A DNA stretch of 64,000 nucleotides from Alkalicoccus daliensis (lineage in GTDB: Bacteria; Bacillota; Bacilli; Bacillales; Salisediminibacteriaceae), in the NCBI RefSeq assembly GCF_900103955.1, contig NZ_FNIL01000011.1, positions 49,966 through 113,965 on the forward strand, in the 5' to 3' direction. How positions within the stretch are numbered: position 1 is the first letter of the stretch; the number at the start of each line of letters is the position of its first letter. Of the stretch, positions 45,443-55,200 are shown piece after piece. A program made the translations under genes and the position numbers. The notes under the pieces were generated by a model that saw nothing but the letters and a program-made list of their open reading frames with translations, ran no database searches and was not told the origin of the DNA.

Positions 45443-45456
45443 TGACACTTGTGTCA
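45443..45456. promoter_or_regulatory. palindromic operator candidate in front of the RND gene
   Basis: TGACAC-TT-GTGTCA is a perfect 14-bp palindrome 33 bp upstream of the RND start and just downstream of an AT-rich -10-like TATTAT on the minus strand. Confidence 0.55.
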
Positions 45457-45474
45457 TTTTCAATTAAAATAATA

Positions 45475-46032
45475 TCAGCTTTTCAAAGCATCTCGAATAA
45501 GCTGATATACTTCCTCTGCCCAATGTTCTTCAGAAGAATGCCTGTAAGGAATCTGCACAGTTGCCATTACCATTCCAACTAATGTATCTATCTGAATATC
45601 TGTGCGTACCTTTCCTTTCTTTTGTTCCTGGACAAGAATTGTTTTGATTTTTCCTCGCATCTGCTGCAGCAGCGCAAACATTTCCTTCACGCTTTTCTCC
45701 ACTTTTTCCGTCGCTTCTTTATCAATATAAGGCATTACCTGCATCATTTGATGAATATTGGCGTACTTCCCCCATAAGGTAATTAAGCTGCGGAGCGGCT
45801 CTTCGCTTTCAGCTGCAGTATCCATTCTTTCCACTACCTGCCTGAGCAGGTGAACCATAAAAGCTGTAATAAGCTCTTCCTTCTTTGAATAATAATTATA
45901 AATCGTACTTCTTGCAACTCCTAAGCGTTGAGAAAGAGCTTTAAAATGAAATCCGGCATATCCAGCTTCCAAAATCAGCTTTTCCGTCTCCTGGAAAAGT
46001 TCTACTTCATCAATAGCTTTCATCCTGCCCAT
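45475..46032 (-). CDS. TetR-family transcriptional regulator
   Basis: This 185-residue repressor has an N-terminal helix-turn-helix (ALSQRLGVARSTIYNYYSKKEELI, about residues 28-50) and a helical ligand domain. AAAGGAG precedes the ATG. It lies directly upstream of the RND gene in the same direction and most likely controls it, as YerO does for SwrC in B. subtilis. A 10-bp-arm palindrome lies 40 bp upstream of its own start. Confidence 0.9.
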   Translation of the reverse strand: MGRMKAIDEVELFQETEKLILEAGYAGFHFKALSQRLGVARSTIYNYYSKKEELITAFMVHLLRQVVERMDTAAESEEPLRSLITLWGKYANIHQMMQVMPYIDKEATEKVEKSVKEMFALLQQMRGKIKTILVQEQKKGKVRTDIQIDTLVGMVMATVQIPYRHSSEEHWAEEVYQLIRDALKS

Positions 46033-46071
46033 AGCGTTCGTCTCCTTTAAATCCTAGAACTAGCTATCTAT

Positions 46072-46095
46072 ACCATTCATCATACGATGAATGGT
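46072..46095. promoter_or_regulatory. palindrome upstream of the TetR gene
   Basis: ACCATTCATC and GATGAATGGT are perfect 10-bp arms around ATAC, 40 bp upstream of the TetR start. This is a probable autoregulatory operator, different in sequence from the palindrome ahead of the RND gene. Confidence 0.6.
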
Positions 46096-46227
46096 CACTA
46101 TTATCCAACCGTAAATTCATATAATTTCGATTATTTCCCTGCCCAAACGTAGTCGTTGCCTTAAAACCTGCAAACATGCTATGTTTTGTATGTTATTCTT
46201 TTCACTTAATTTACAGGGGGATTTTTT

Positions 46228-47076
46228 ATGTATAAAGGTATTTTAACATCCGCTGGTGCTCTGCTGCTTTTATCAGCTTGCGGCGGCAATAATGAAAATG
46301 AAGCTTCAGCCTGGGACGAAATTCAGGAAGAAGGTGTGGTAACAGTTGCTACTTCCGGCACGCTCTATCCTACTTCCTTTCACGAAGAAGAGACAAATGA
46401 CCTGACCGGTTTTGAGGTGGAAGTTGCCCGGGAAGCTGTGGACAGACTTGGATTGGACATTGAGTTTTCTGAAATGGGCTTCGACGGAATGCTTACTTCC
46501 ATTAACAACGGCCAGGTAGACTTTGCCGTAAATGATATTGATGTTAATCCTGATCGGGAAGAAAGCTTTCTCTTCACAGATCCCTATAAATTTTCATACG
46601 GGAGCATGGTAGTAAGAGAAGATGACCTCTCCGGGATTGAGACGCTGGATGATTTAGAAGGAAAACGTGCAGGCGGCGCTGCTACGACAATTTACATGCA
46701 GATTTCCGAGCATTACGGTGCGGAGGCAGTCGTTTATGAAAATGTGACTAACGATGTGTACCTTCGTGATGTAGAGCGGGGGGAAACGGATGTTGTGTTA
46801 AATGATTACTACCTGCAGACTCTTGCTGTGGAAGCTCTTCCGGAAATCGATGTAACAATTCACCCGGATATTTTCTATCATCCAAACAATCAGGCGATGA
46901 TTATGCATCAGGATAATACAGAACTTCGGGATAACTTAAATGAAGTGCTCGAGGAAATGATGGAAGACGGTACTATTCAGGAGCTTTCCGAAGAATTTTT
47001 CGGCGGCCAGGATGTATCAGAGGAACCGGATGTAGACTTTGCTGATGATGAAACATTCACAAACGAAGAGGAATAA
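46228..47076 (+). CDS. amino-acid ABC transporter substrate-binding lipoprotein
   Basis: This 282-residue protein has lipobox LLSAC (Cys18), and a bacterial extracellular solute-binding family 3 fold: GVVTVATSGTLYPTSF, LTGFEVEVAREAVDRLGL, and NNGQVDFAVNDIDVNPDREE. The tail is highly acidic. Family 3 proteins bind polar amino acids or cystine. AGGGGGA precedes the ATG. It is followed after 27 bp by its permease gene. No ATPase gene is present in the unit. Confidence 0.9.
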   Translation: MYKGILTSAGALLLLSACGGNNENEASAWDEIQEEGVVTVATSGTLYPTSFHEEETNDLTGFEVEVAREAVDRLGLDIEFSEMGFDGMLTSINNGQVDFAVNDIDVNPDREESFLFTDPYKFSYGSMVVREDDLSGIETLDDLEGKRAGGAATTIYMQISEHYGAEAVVYENVTNDVYLRDVERGETDVVLNDYYLQTLAVEALPEIDVTIHPDIFYHPNNQAMIMHQDNTELRDNLNEVLEEMMEDGTIQELSEEFFGGQDVSEEPDVDFADDETFTNEEE

Positions 47077-47103
47077 TGACTGCAGGAGAGGGAGGAGAAT
47101 TTA

Positions 47104-47787
47104 ATGAATAATATTCAGTGGGAGCACATCTTTGATATTCAATTAGCAATTGACTCCCTCCCCTATGTATTAACCGGCCTGGGATTAACTTTGCTCATAT
47201 CTCTGGTAAGTATGGCCATCGGTTTGGTTATCAGCTTGTTTCTTGCTCTGGCGAGAGCCTCTAAAAAGTTCTGGCTGCGCTGGCCCGCACGTGTATACAT
47301 TTCGTTTATGCGCGGAGTCCCCATCCTTATTATCTTGTTTTTATTATATTTCGGATTTCCTTTTATCGGGATTGAATTTGCAGCAGTGACTGCTGCTATC
47401 ATAGGGTTCAGCTTGAACAGCGCTGCGTATATGGCAGAGATTAACCGTTCTGCCATCGGAGCTATTCCAAAGGGACAGTGGGAGTCCGCCCGTTCTCTGG
47501 GGTTTTCCTATCCAAAAATGATGCGGCGCATTATTTTGCCGCAGGCTTCCAGGATTGCTGTGCCTCCGCTGACGAACGTGCTGCTTGATCTGATCAAAGC
47601 TTCCTCTTTAGCGGCGATGATTACAGTTCCGGAAATTTTTCAGCTTTCCCGGATTGTGGCGGGAAGAGAAATGGATTATATGACGATGTTTATCCTGGTA
47701 GCGTTGATTTACTGGGCAGTATGTTCTATTATGACCATTCTGCAGAACTACCTTGAAAAACGGTATGAACGGTATGGCGAAATTTAA
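47104..47787 (+). CDS. amino-acid ABC transporter permease
   Basis: This 227-residue HisM/GlnP-type permease begins YVLTGLGLTLLISLVSMAIG and carries the conserved EAA loop region ESARSLGFSYPKMMRRIILPQASR plus the RGVPILIILFLLYFG helix typical of polar amino-acid uptake. GGGAGGAG precedes the ATG. It is last in a two-gene operon ending in a terminator. The energising ATPase must come from elsewhere. Confidence 0.92.
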   Translation: MNNIQWEHIFDIQLAIDSLPYVLTGLGLTLLISLVSMAIGLVISLFLALARASKKFWLRWPARVYISFMRGVPILIILFLLYFGFPFIGIEFAAVTAAIIGFSLNSAAYMAEINRSAIGAIPKGQWESARSLGFSYPKMMRRIILPQASRIAVPPLTNVLLDLIKASSLAAMITVPEIFQLSRIVAGREMDYMTMFILVALIYWAVCSIMTILQNYLEKRYERYGEI

Positions 47788-47802
47788 TCTTAATAGATAG
47801 AG

Positions 47803-47834
47803 AAAACCTTCAGTGATTGAGCTGAAGGTTTTTT
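47803..47834 (+). terminator. terminator of the amino-acid ABC operon
   Basis: AAAACCTTCAG pairs with CTGAAGGTTTTTT. One base after the T run, a family B repeat begins. Confidence 0.92.
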
Positions 47835-47835
47835 A

Positions 47836-48237
47836 GGCTGTTGAAAAAGTGATTTTTACGTATAAGTATACATTTTTTGTGCTTTCGTCTTCGAAATTGC
47901 GCTTTCCGGAGATTTCAAAACCATTGGCTGATTTTGCTCATGATTCCTATGGCCTCTCGAACTTCTGTAACTGCAGCAATAAATAAAGATACCATAGTTT
48001 TTAAGCAGGAAAATTTTTCAAAAATACTTTTTCTGTAAAAATATCTATTCTCCATAGCGTACGGCGGGGACGCCTGTGGGATTTAAGCGAAGTCTGAAGA
48101 TCATTTTTCTCTGTCCGTAGACAGGAAAAATAGCTGAAGACGAGCCCCACGGCCAAGCTTCCGCCGATAAGCGGAGGAGAATCCATCCATAGAAAGTCAT
48201 AAAAATACAGATTTTCTTACTTTATAAACACTCTGAA
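47836..48237 (+). repeat. repeat family B, copy 3
   Basis: It starts GGCTGTTGAAAAAGTG immediately after a terminator and has a diverged first half (CGCTTTCCGGAGATTTC). The well-conserved second half includes TTCTCCATAGCGTACGGCGG, GCGAAGTCTGAAGATC, GAGCCCCACGGCCAAG and the hairpin CCGCCGATAAGCGG. It ends CACTCTGAA. Confidence 0.8.
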
Positions 48238-48330
48238 TTCTTATGAAGTTCTTCTTCGGAAGAATGGATTCTCAGACTACGCTGATCCTTTGGGTGTCCT
48301 CTCCTTCGCTCCACAGCATTGTTTATTTTT
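48238..48330 (+). repeat. repeat family A, right part
   Basis: GGATTCTC-GACT-CGCT-ATCCTTTGGGT and TCCTCTCCTTCGCTCCACAGCA match the right two-thirds of the 30486-30627 copy. It abuts family B copy 3, so one element seems to have joined or cut the other. Confidence 0.6.
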
Positions 48331-48403
48331 CTCTTTCAATAAACAGTTTTTTCTGCATGAAAATCTCTGTTAAAGATCCTTTCTTTTACAAAATCAGTAA
48401 ATT

Positions 48404-49195
48404 CTAAATATCTTCTCCTCTGCCGTCCCCGTTTAAAAATCCTCCTTCAGAGTGCAGCACCTGACCGGTGATCCAGCCTGCTTCTTCTCCAGCTAAATAT
48501 GCGACAGCTTTTGCGGCGTCTGATGGCTTTCCAATGCGCCCCTGCGGAAAAAGGGGAAGCAGTTCTTTTTTCAGTTCTTCTGTCATCCACCCTGTATCAG
48601 ATGGTCCCGGATTCACAGCGTTTATGGTAACTCCTCTCCGCGCGAGCTGGTGCGAGATCGTATGCACAAGCGTCTCCGCGGCAGATTTCGTGACTACATA
48701 AGAAATCTCTTCCGGCATCTGGCCTCTGGACCAGCCTGTAGCAATATTGATAATTCTGCCCTGACGGCTTCTTTCCAGATGTTCAAGAAATGTCTGGATG
48801 AGCAGCACAACCGCCCTCACATTTATTTTATAATGCTGATCCAGGTTTTCTGCGGTAACAGACTGAATGTTGTCGTTAATGGAAACTGCTGCGTTATTGA
48901 CCAGAATATTTGGTGCGTAAGTAAATTCTGCTTCAATCTGCGCAAAAAGATTTTCAATCTCTTCCTGACTTTCCAAATTAACTTTCAGGGCAAGTGCCTT
49001 TCTGCCATAGGACTCAATCTTTTCCTGAATAGCTGCAGGCCCTTCCGTATCTTCGCCCCAGGGCATCGTCTGATCATAGGCATGCCAATATGTAAAAACA
49101 ACATCCGCGCCTTTGGATGCGAGTTCTTCGCAGATCGCAGCACCCAGCCCGTTCGTCCGGCTTGCACCTGTTACTAATGCTAATTTATTTGCCAT
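48404..49195 (-). CDS. short-chain dehydrogenase/reductase
   Basis: This 263-residue classical SDR has a cofactor loop TGASRTNGLGAAI (9-21), NNAA at 100-103 and Tyr166/Lys170 in SYVVTK, with Thr153/Ser156 near the catalytic Ser position. It has an unusual insert YWHAYDQTMPWGEDTEG (36-52) after the second strand, as in a set of Bacillus 3-oxoacyl-ACP-reductase-like SDRs that confer no known function. AAGAAGAG precedes the ATG. It is downstream of ppaC, separated by a terminator. Confidence 0.87.
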   Translation of the reverse strand: MANKLALVTGASRTNGLGAAICEELASKGADVVFTYWHAYDQTMPWGEDTEGPAAIQEKIESYGRKALALKVNLESQEEIENLFAQIEAEFTYAPNILVNNAAVSINDNIQSVTAENLDQHYKINVRAVVLLIQTFLEHLERSRQGRIINIATGWSRGQMPEEISYVVTKSAAETLVHTISHQLARRGVTINAVNPGPSDTGWMTEELKKELLPLFPQGRIGKPSDAAKAVAYLAGEEAGWITGQVLHSEGGFLNGDGRGEDI

Positions 49196-49229
49196 GATTT
49201 ATCTCTTCTTTCTTCAGAAAATATTTTAT

Positions 49230-49266
49230 AAAAAATAGACTGCCTCCACACTTGTGAGACAGCCTC
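49230..49266 (-). terminator. terminator of ppaC
   Basis: On the minus strand AGGCTGTCTC pairs with GGGAGGCAGTCT-type sequence (with G-U pairs) and is followed by UAUUUUUUAU. Confidence 0.75.
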
Positions 49267-49272
49267 TGTTGA

Positions 49273-50205
49273 TTATGACAATGCGCTTGTCAGCGGAGGT
49301 ACGATCTGTTTCTTTCTTGAAACAACGCCTTCCAATACCGCTTCGTGATCTTCCAGTTTTACATTAAATGCAGTGTGTACTGCTTCTTCCTGCTCACCTG
49401 CTGTAAGCAGAATCGAGTCATTGGAAAGAATGTCAGTCACTGCAAGTGCAAATAATCCATAGCCGTTATCAGCTGTTTCTTTTTTCATTGCATCCAGTAC
49501 ATCCTGCTTGCGGTCCAGTACGTCTGCTGCATCCACAACATTCACCTGTGCTACCTTCACTGTGTGTGCTCCCATGGAAAATTCTTTCGCATCCATCGTA
49601 AGGAGCTGCTCGACGGTAGTTTCGCTGAGGTCTGCACCAGCTTTCAGCATTTCCAGCCCGTATTCATCAAGATCAATTCCAGCAGTTCCGGCAAGATCTT
49701 TTGCTGCCTGTACATCTTCTTCTGTGCAGGTAGGCGACTTGAACAACAGGGAATCAGAAATAATTGCGGAAACCATCAGCCCCGCCATTTCTTTGCTGAT
49801 TGCTTTTCCATGCTCTTTATACAGCTTATGCAGAATAGTAGCTGTACAGCCTACAGGTTCTGCGCGGAAAAACAGCGGTCCTTCTGTTTGGAAATTCGCA
49901 ATCCGGTGATGATCGATCACTTCCAGAATCTGTACTTTTTCAATACCATCGGCACTCTGCTGAAATTCATTGTGATCTACAAGAATTACTTTCTCTGCCT
50001 CTTCAGATACATTGCTTACAAGACGAGGGGCCTCTACGTTAAAATAATCCAGCGCATACTGTGTTTCTGCACCGATTTCTCCCAAACGCACTGCTTCCAC
50101 ATTTTCTCCAAGTTCTTTTTTCAGTTCTGCATATACAATTGCTGAGGTGATGGTGTCAGTATCCGGATTTTTATGGCCGAACACGAGTACTTTGTCTTCA
50201 CTCAT
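49273..50205 (-). CDS. ppaC: manganese-dependent inorganic pyrophosphatase (family II)
   Basis: This cytosolic enzyme hydrolyses PPi to 2 Pi. The 310-residue DHH-superfamily protein has GHKNPDTD (10-17) with metal ligands His11, Asp15 and Asp17, Asp77 in VDHNE, and the DHH triad Asp98-His99-His100. The C-terminal DHHA2 domain ends [14 protein letters not shown] with the conserved substrate-binding SRKKQ. AAAGGAGC precedes the ATG. It is of normal length and monocistronic. Confidence 0.96.
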   Translation of the reverse strand: MSEDKVLVFGHKNPDTDTITSAIVYAELKKELGENVEAVRLGEIGAETQYALDYFNVEAPRLVSNVSEEAEKVILVDHNEFQQSADGIEKVQILEVIDHHRIANFQTEGPLFFRAEPVGCTATILHKLYKEHGKAISKEMAGLMVSAIISDSLLFKSPTCTEEDVQAAKDLAGTAGIDLDEYGLEMLKAGADLSETTVEQLLTMDAKEFSMGAHTVKVAQVNVVDAADVLDRKQDVLDAMKKETADNGYGLFALAVTDILSNDSILLTAGEQEEAVHTAFNVKLEDHEAVLEGVVSRKKQIVPPLTSALS

Positions 50206-50424
50206 TGAAGTATCGCTCCTTTTTATACAAAAATTTATCCAGTATTATTCTATCACGCCAAATGCTTTCTCACCAGTTCAGGAAAGAAAAAGGTAATAAT
50301 TCATATCAGGATACTCCAGTTTAACTATTTTGCTTTGTGCTGAATTTCCTGGAAGCTTCCTCATTCCTTTACCCAGTCCTGCATTTTTGCTAACATATGG
50401 GTAACAAAGATAGGAGGTGTTCTG

Positions 50425-51129
50425 TTGAGAAGGAAGCTTGCGTTTCTGTTTATAATTATTGGCCTGGCGGTAGCCGGCTGGAACGGCTTTGCCTGGGCCA
50501 CAGAGAGTTCTTCCGGCAGAGCATCTCTCGAAGAAAATGATATCGTGGAAGTTATGGAAGCTGTACCGGACGAAGCTCCTGATGTTCAGGCAGCAGAAGA
50601 CCAGGGGAATGAGGAAGCCAATCAGGAACTGGATCCCCCAACATTTACTGCGCCAAAAGAAGAGGTAAATGAAGAAGAACCCTCTCCTGAACCAAGAGAT
50701 TATGAAGAGTACGAAAAAGGGGAGGAAATCGGCTGGCTGATGATCCCTGCGCTCGATATGAAATATCCTGTCTACTGGGGAACGGATGATGATACATTAA
50801 AACAGGGAGTAGGCTATCACGAAGGTGATTTTACTACACCGCCGGACGGCATGCGCCATACCGTTCTTTCCGGTCACCGGGATACGGTATTCCGTGAAAT
50901 GGGTGACCTGGAAGAAGGAGATAAGATGTACGTCCAGTTTGAAGATATTCAGTATGAATACGAAATACAGAAAACCTGGATTACCGATGCGGAAGACCGC
51001 ACAGTTATCGTTGATAAAGAGGAACCTACTCTCACGCTCACTACGTGCTATCCGTTTAACTTTATCGGCCCGGCCCCTGACAGATATATTATTGAGGCCC
51101 CTTTAACGAATACAACAGAAATAAATTAA
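50425..51129 (+). CDS. class D sortase
   Basis: This 234-residue membrane-anchored transpeptidase links LPxTG-type proteins to peptidoglycan. It has an N-terminal helix (about 5-25), a long acidic Pro/Glu stalk (about 35-100), and the sortase beta-barrel with catalytic His151 (LSGHRDT), Cys208 (TLTTCYPF) and Arg220 (APDRYIIEA). The TLTTCYPF pattern is characteristic of class D. The TTG start is supported by AGGAGGTG at 6 bp. It lies alone before a strong terminator. Candidate substrates here are the xylanase and the DUF4397 protein. Confidence 0.92.
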   Translation: MRRKLAFLFIIIGLAVAGWNGFAWATESSSGRASLEENDIVEVMEAVPDEAPDVQAAEDQGNEEANQELDPPTFTAPKEEVNEEEPSPEPRDYEEYEKGEEIGWLMIPALDMKYPVYWGTDDDTLKQGVGYHEGDFTTPPDGMRHTVLSGHRDTVFREMGDLEEGDKMYVQFEDIQYEYEIQKTWITDAEDRTVIVDKEEPTLTLTTCYPFNFIGPAPDRYIIEAPLTNTTEIN

Positions 51130-51134
51130 TATTG

Positions 51135-51174
51135 CCCCGGCTGCGTTTGAAATTTCAAGCAGCCGGGGTTTTTT
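51135..51174 (+). terminator. terminator of the class D sortase gene
   Basis: CCCCGGCTGC pairs with GCAGCCGGGG and is followed by six T residues. Confidence 0.95.
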
Positions 51175-51254
51175 ACGGCTCGAACAGTTTATTCGCAAAA
51201 TGCATTCGACTGTCTTACAATTAGTTCATAACAATCGAAAGGTGAGTTTTAAAT

Positions 51255-52097
51255 ATGACATTTCATCAAGCACCCGCCACACATATTAACCATGCGAAAT
51301 TCCGCGTCGCTGATTTAGCGCTGATGAAAGATTTTTACGGTACAAAGCTCGGTTTCCAAGTATCAGACGTAAATGACACGACCGCTGTCGTAACGGCTGA
51401 TGGACGCACGCCGCTGCTTACGCTGGAAGCATCAGGTCCCTACCGGAAATCCACAGAACCAAAAACCGGACTTTTCCATGTGGCTTTTCTGCTGCCCGAT
51501 CGCCCTGCGCTCGGCGGATTTCTCCGGCATATCGCAGCACTCAATTATCCAGTCCAGGGAGCTTCAGACCACGGGGTCAGCGAAGCGATCTATCTGGCAG
51601 ACCCGGAGGGAAATGGTCTTGAATTTTACCGCGACCGCGATCCTTCTGCCTGGGACTGGAACGGTTCCCAGATCAACATGGTAACAGAACCGCTGGATGC
51701 AGACGGATTGCTGCAGGAAGCTGCAGTCTGGAAAGGCATGCCGGACACCGTGATTATCGGGCACATTCACCTGAAGGTTACTGACATAGCCAAAGCAGAA
51801 AAATTTTACACGCAGGTGCTGCAGTTTAATACCGTCAGCTCGTTAGGACGCCAGGCACTTTTCGTATCTACCAGGGATTATCACCATCATATGGGTTTAA
51901 ACACCTGGGCAGGCTCAAGCCTTCCGCCGCTCGCTGAAAATGAGACCGGACTAGCTTATTATTCCATTGCCTATCCAACACCGGAAGACCGGGAAAAAGC
52001 AGCAGAAGCCGTTTCTTCCCAAGGATATGAAGTCAGGAAAAAAAACGAAACTTATTTCGTTGAGGACCCCTTCGGCATTCTCGTACAGCTGGCATAA
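51255..52097 (+). CDS. VOC-family dioxygenase, catechol 2,3-dioxygenase-like (CatE type)
   Basis: This 280-residue protein has two tandem vicinal-oxygen-chelate modules. Module 1 begins INHAKFRVADLALMKDFYG. Module 2 begins with the metal ligand His in GHIHLKVTDIAKAEKFY near 170, continues with DYHHHMGLNTW near 215, and should end with a Glu/Asp ligand, for which FVEDPFGILVQ is the candidate. The layout equals B. subtilis CatE (YfiE), induced by catechol. Ring cleavage of catechols or quinone detoxification is the likely role. AAAGGTG precedes the ATG. Confidence 0.87.
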   Translation: MTFHQAPATHINHAKFRVADLALMKDFYGTKLGFQVSDVNDTTAVVTADGRTPLLTLEASGPYRKSTEPKTGLFHVAFLLPDRPALGGFLRHIAALNYPVQGASDHGVSEAIYLADPEGNGLEFYRDRDPSAWDWNGSQINMVTEPLDADGLLQEAAVWKGMPDTVIIGHIHLKVTDIAKAEKFYTQVLQFNTVSSLGRQALFVSTRDYHHHMGLNTWAGSSLPPLAENETGLAYYSIAYPTPEDREKAAEAVSSQGYEVRKKNETYFVEDPFGILVQLA

Positions 52098-52248
52098 AAC
52101 TTTTGTTGGGAAGGAACGAACCATTTATTTTACCCACTCATGCTTGCAGCAGCCATCATCTGCATTTCAATCCTGGATTCCTTTTTTAACATCTGCAGAT
52201 AACTTACGTGCTTATTCAGCTCGAGTTTTTGGTAATCGATGAATGACG

Positions 52249-52284
52249 AAAAGCCTTCCCGCAAAATCTGCAGGAAGGCTTTTT
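52249..52284. terminator. terminator of the methionine operon (bidirectional)
   Basis: AAAAGCCTTCC pairs with GGAAGGCTTTTT. It lies 15 bp beyond the metH stop and faces the VOC gene as well. Confidence 0.9.
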
Positions 52285-52298
52285 CTCTTATTTCCTCA

Positions 52299-55200
52299 TT
52301 AAACGCTGAAGTATCTGCCTTCCGGGTGCGCAAATACCATGGCAGTGACGCTTGCTTCAGGCTCCATCATAAAACCGTCCGTCAGCTCCACGCCGATTGC
52401 TTTCGGCTTAATCAGGTTAAACAGCTTTTCCTGATCTTCCAGATTTGGGCATGCCGGATATCCAAAGGAAACGCGCACTCCCTGGTACCTTGCGGAGAAC
52501 CGCTCCTGCATGGTGAAGTCCGGATGATCCGGGAAGCCCCACTTATCACGCATCATCTGATGCACTCTTTCCGCAAACCCTTCTGCCAGTTCGAGTGCCA
52601 CCGCCTGAATCAGGTGGCTGTCCATATACTCTCCGGCTTCTTTTGCTTCTTCAGCCAGCGCACGTACCCCTTTTCCAGCTGTTACCGCCAGAAAACCTAC
52701 GTGGTCCATTACGCCGCTTTCTTTCGAACGGAGAAAATCAGCAAGACATAAGTACGGTGCCTTCTGCTGCCTCGGAAACGTAAATGTTTCCAGTACCGTT
52801 GTTTTGTCCGCAGGATCATACACGATGACCGAATCTCCTTCTGACTGCGCAGGGAAAAATTGATACATTCCATGAGCCGAAAGCAGCTTTTCTTTATCCG
52901 CTCTCGCAAGAAAATCATCTACCCGCTGCTTGAGGTCTTCTGTTTTTTCATCTTTCCTATCCAGTTTCCGCTTCACATTTCCCTGCAGACCGAGATGAGA
53001 GCCGAGCAGCGTCTGCATATTTACATAAGGATAAAGGTGGGAAAGCTTGTAGTCACGTAAGATATGCTGCTTGTAATCCTCCGGTACATACAAAGGTGCT
53101 TCCTGAGAAACTTCTGACCTTGGAATTTCCATTGTGGCTGTTGCAGTCTCGCCTTTTTTCCGTTCCAGCTCTTCCGCAACTTTCTGCTGCGCTTTGAGCT
53201 GTTTTTCTATTGTTGCCTGGGCAAGCTGCTTTCTTTCTTCCGGTTTCACGAGTTTATTTGTAATATCCAGGCCATTCATCGCATCTTTTGCATACAGCAC
53301 CATGCCTTCGTACTGCTGTGCGATTTTCGTATCTGTGAAGCGCCTTGTTAAAGCGGCACCTCCTACGAGAATCGGAATATTTATTCCCTTTTCCCGGAGA
53401 TCATTCGCAGTAATAACCATTTGCTGCGTCGATTTTACAAGAAGTCCGGAGAGACCAATAACATCCGGGTCCTCTCTTTCTACTGCTTCTATCAATTCAT
53501 TTGGTGCTACTTTGATTCCAAGGTTCACAATTTGAAAACCGTTGTTTTTCAAAATGATTTCCACGAGGTTTTTCCCAATGTCGTGTACATCACCTTTCAC
53601 TGTCGCGAGAATCACTTTTCCTTTCCCGCGGTCGTCTTTTTTCTCTTCCATATGCGGTTCCAAGTGAGCAACTGCAGCTTTCATTGCTTCTGCACTCTGC
53701 AGTACTTCTGCTACGATCAGCTCGTTGTCGTTAAAGAGTTTCCCTACTTTATCCATCCCGGCCATGAGTGGACCGTTGATGATCGAAAGGGGCTCATCAT
53801 ATGCTTCAAGTGCTTTATCCAGATCGGCATAAAGCCCTTCCTTCGTTCCTTCTACAATATAGCCTGCCAGGCGCTCTTCCAGTGTCATCGTAGAAGCTGC
53901 CTGTTCCGCCTTCGGCTTTTTCTTGCGGTAGAAAGCGGTAAATGTCGCAAGCGTCTCATCATTTGTATGAAATAACAGCTCGTCTGCGAGCAGTTTTTCT
54001 TCATCCGAAACGGAACCGTAGCGTTCCAGTTTCTCTGTATTTACGATCGCGTAGTCAAGTCCTGCTCTCGTACAATGGTACGTAAAGGCGGCATTCAAAA
54101 CTTCTCTTCCCAGCGGCGGAAGCCCGAAAGATACGTTGCTGACTCCTAAAATCGTGAGACATTCCGGCATTTCTTCCTTGATCAGTTTAATGCCTTCCAC
54201 GGTGGCTTCTGCCGAACCGATATATTGCTCGTCCCCGGTGCCTACCGGGAAAACGAGTGGATCAAAAATAATATCTTCTGCAGGAATTCCGTATTTCTCC
54301 GTAAGCAGCTGATAGGAACGGCGTGCAATATCCAGCTTTTTCTGTGCGGTAACGCCCATGCCTTCTTCGTCAATTGTTCCTACGACAACAGCTGCGCCGA
54401 ATCGGCGGGCTAATGGCGCTACTGCTTCAAAGCGTTCTTCCCCGTCTTCCAGGTTAATCGAATTAATGATCGCTTTCCCCTGTGAATACGTAAGCGCCCG
54501 TTCAATTACTTTTTCGTCTGTGGAATCAATCATGAGCGGCACTTTCACCTTGTTGATTACCTGCTGCAGGAATTTTTCCATATCTTCCATCTCATCCCGG
54601 TCTGGGTCAGCAAGACATACGTCAATAACGTGTGCCCCCCGCTTGACCTGTGCACGGGCAATTTCTGATGCTTCTTCAAATTTTTCTTCTGCAATCAGCC
54701 GCTTGAATTTTTTTGAGCCGATGACGTTTGTACGTTCACCGACCATTAATGGGCGCATTGATTCATCATATACAAGCGGCTCTATCCCGGAAACCATATG
54801 GGGATGATCTTTGTGCAGCGGCCGCGGTGCATAATCCTTAAGCGTTTCTCCCATGACGCGGATGTGCTCCGGCGTCGTACCGCAGCAGCCGCCTACCACA
54901 TTCAGCCATCCTTTTTCGGCAAAGCCTGCAAGCTTCTGCGCGAGCATTGCCGGGGACTCATGATAGTGTCCTTCTTCATCCGGCAGCCCTGCATTCGGGT
55001 AGCAGTGCACGTAAGTTTTCGAAAGATCCGAAAGAGAACGCAGGTGGTCCTGCATAAATTCCGGACCGGTCGCACAGTTTAATCCGACGACTGTCGGCTT
55101 CATGTGCTCGAGGGAAATATAAAAAGCTTCAATGCTCTGCCCCGCAAGTGTCGTACCCATCGGCTCAATCGTTCCGGAAATGATCAGCGGCATCCGCTTT

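Noticed and set aside
52130..52333. A 67-codon minus-strand frame after metH whose C-terminal part looks rather protein-like
   Set aside because: It spans the end of metH in another frame and the methionine-operon terminator, with no start codon plus ribosome site after the terminator. A decayed gene fragment is possible but cannot be supported.
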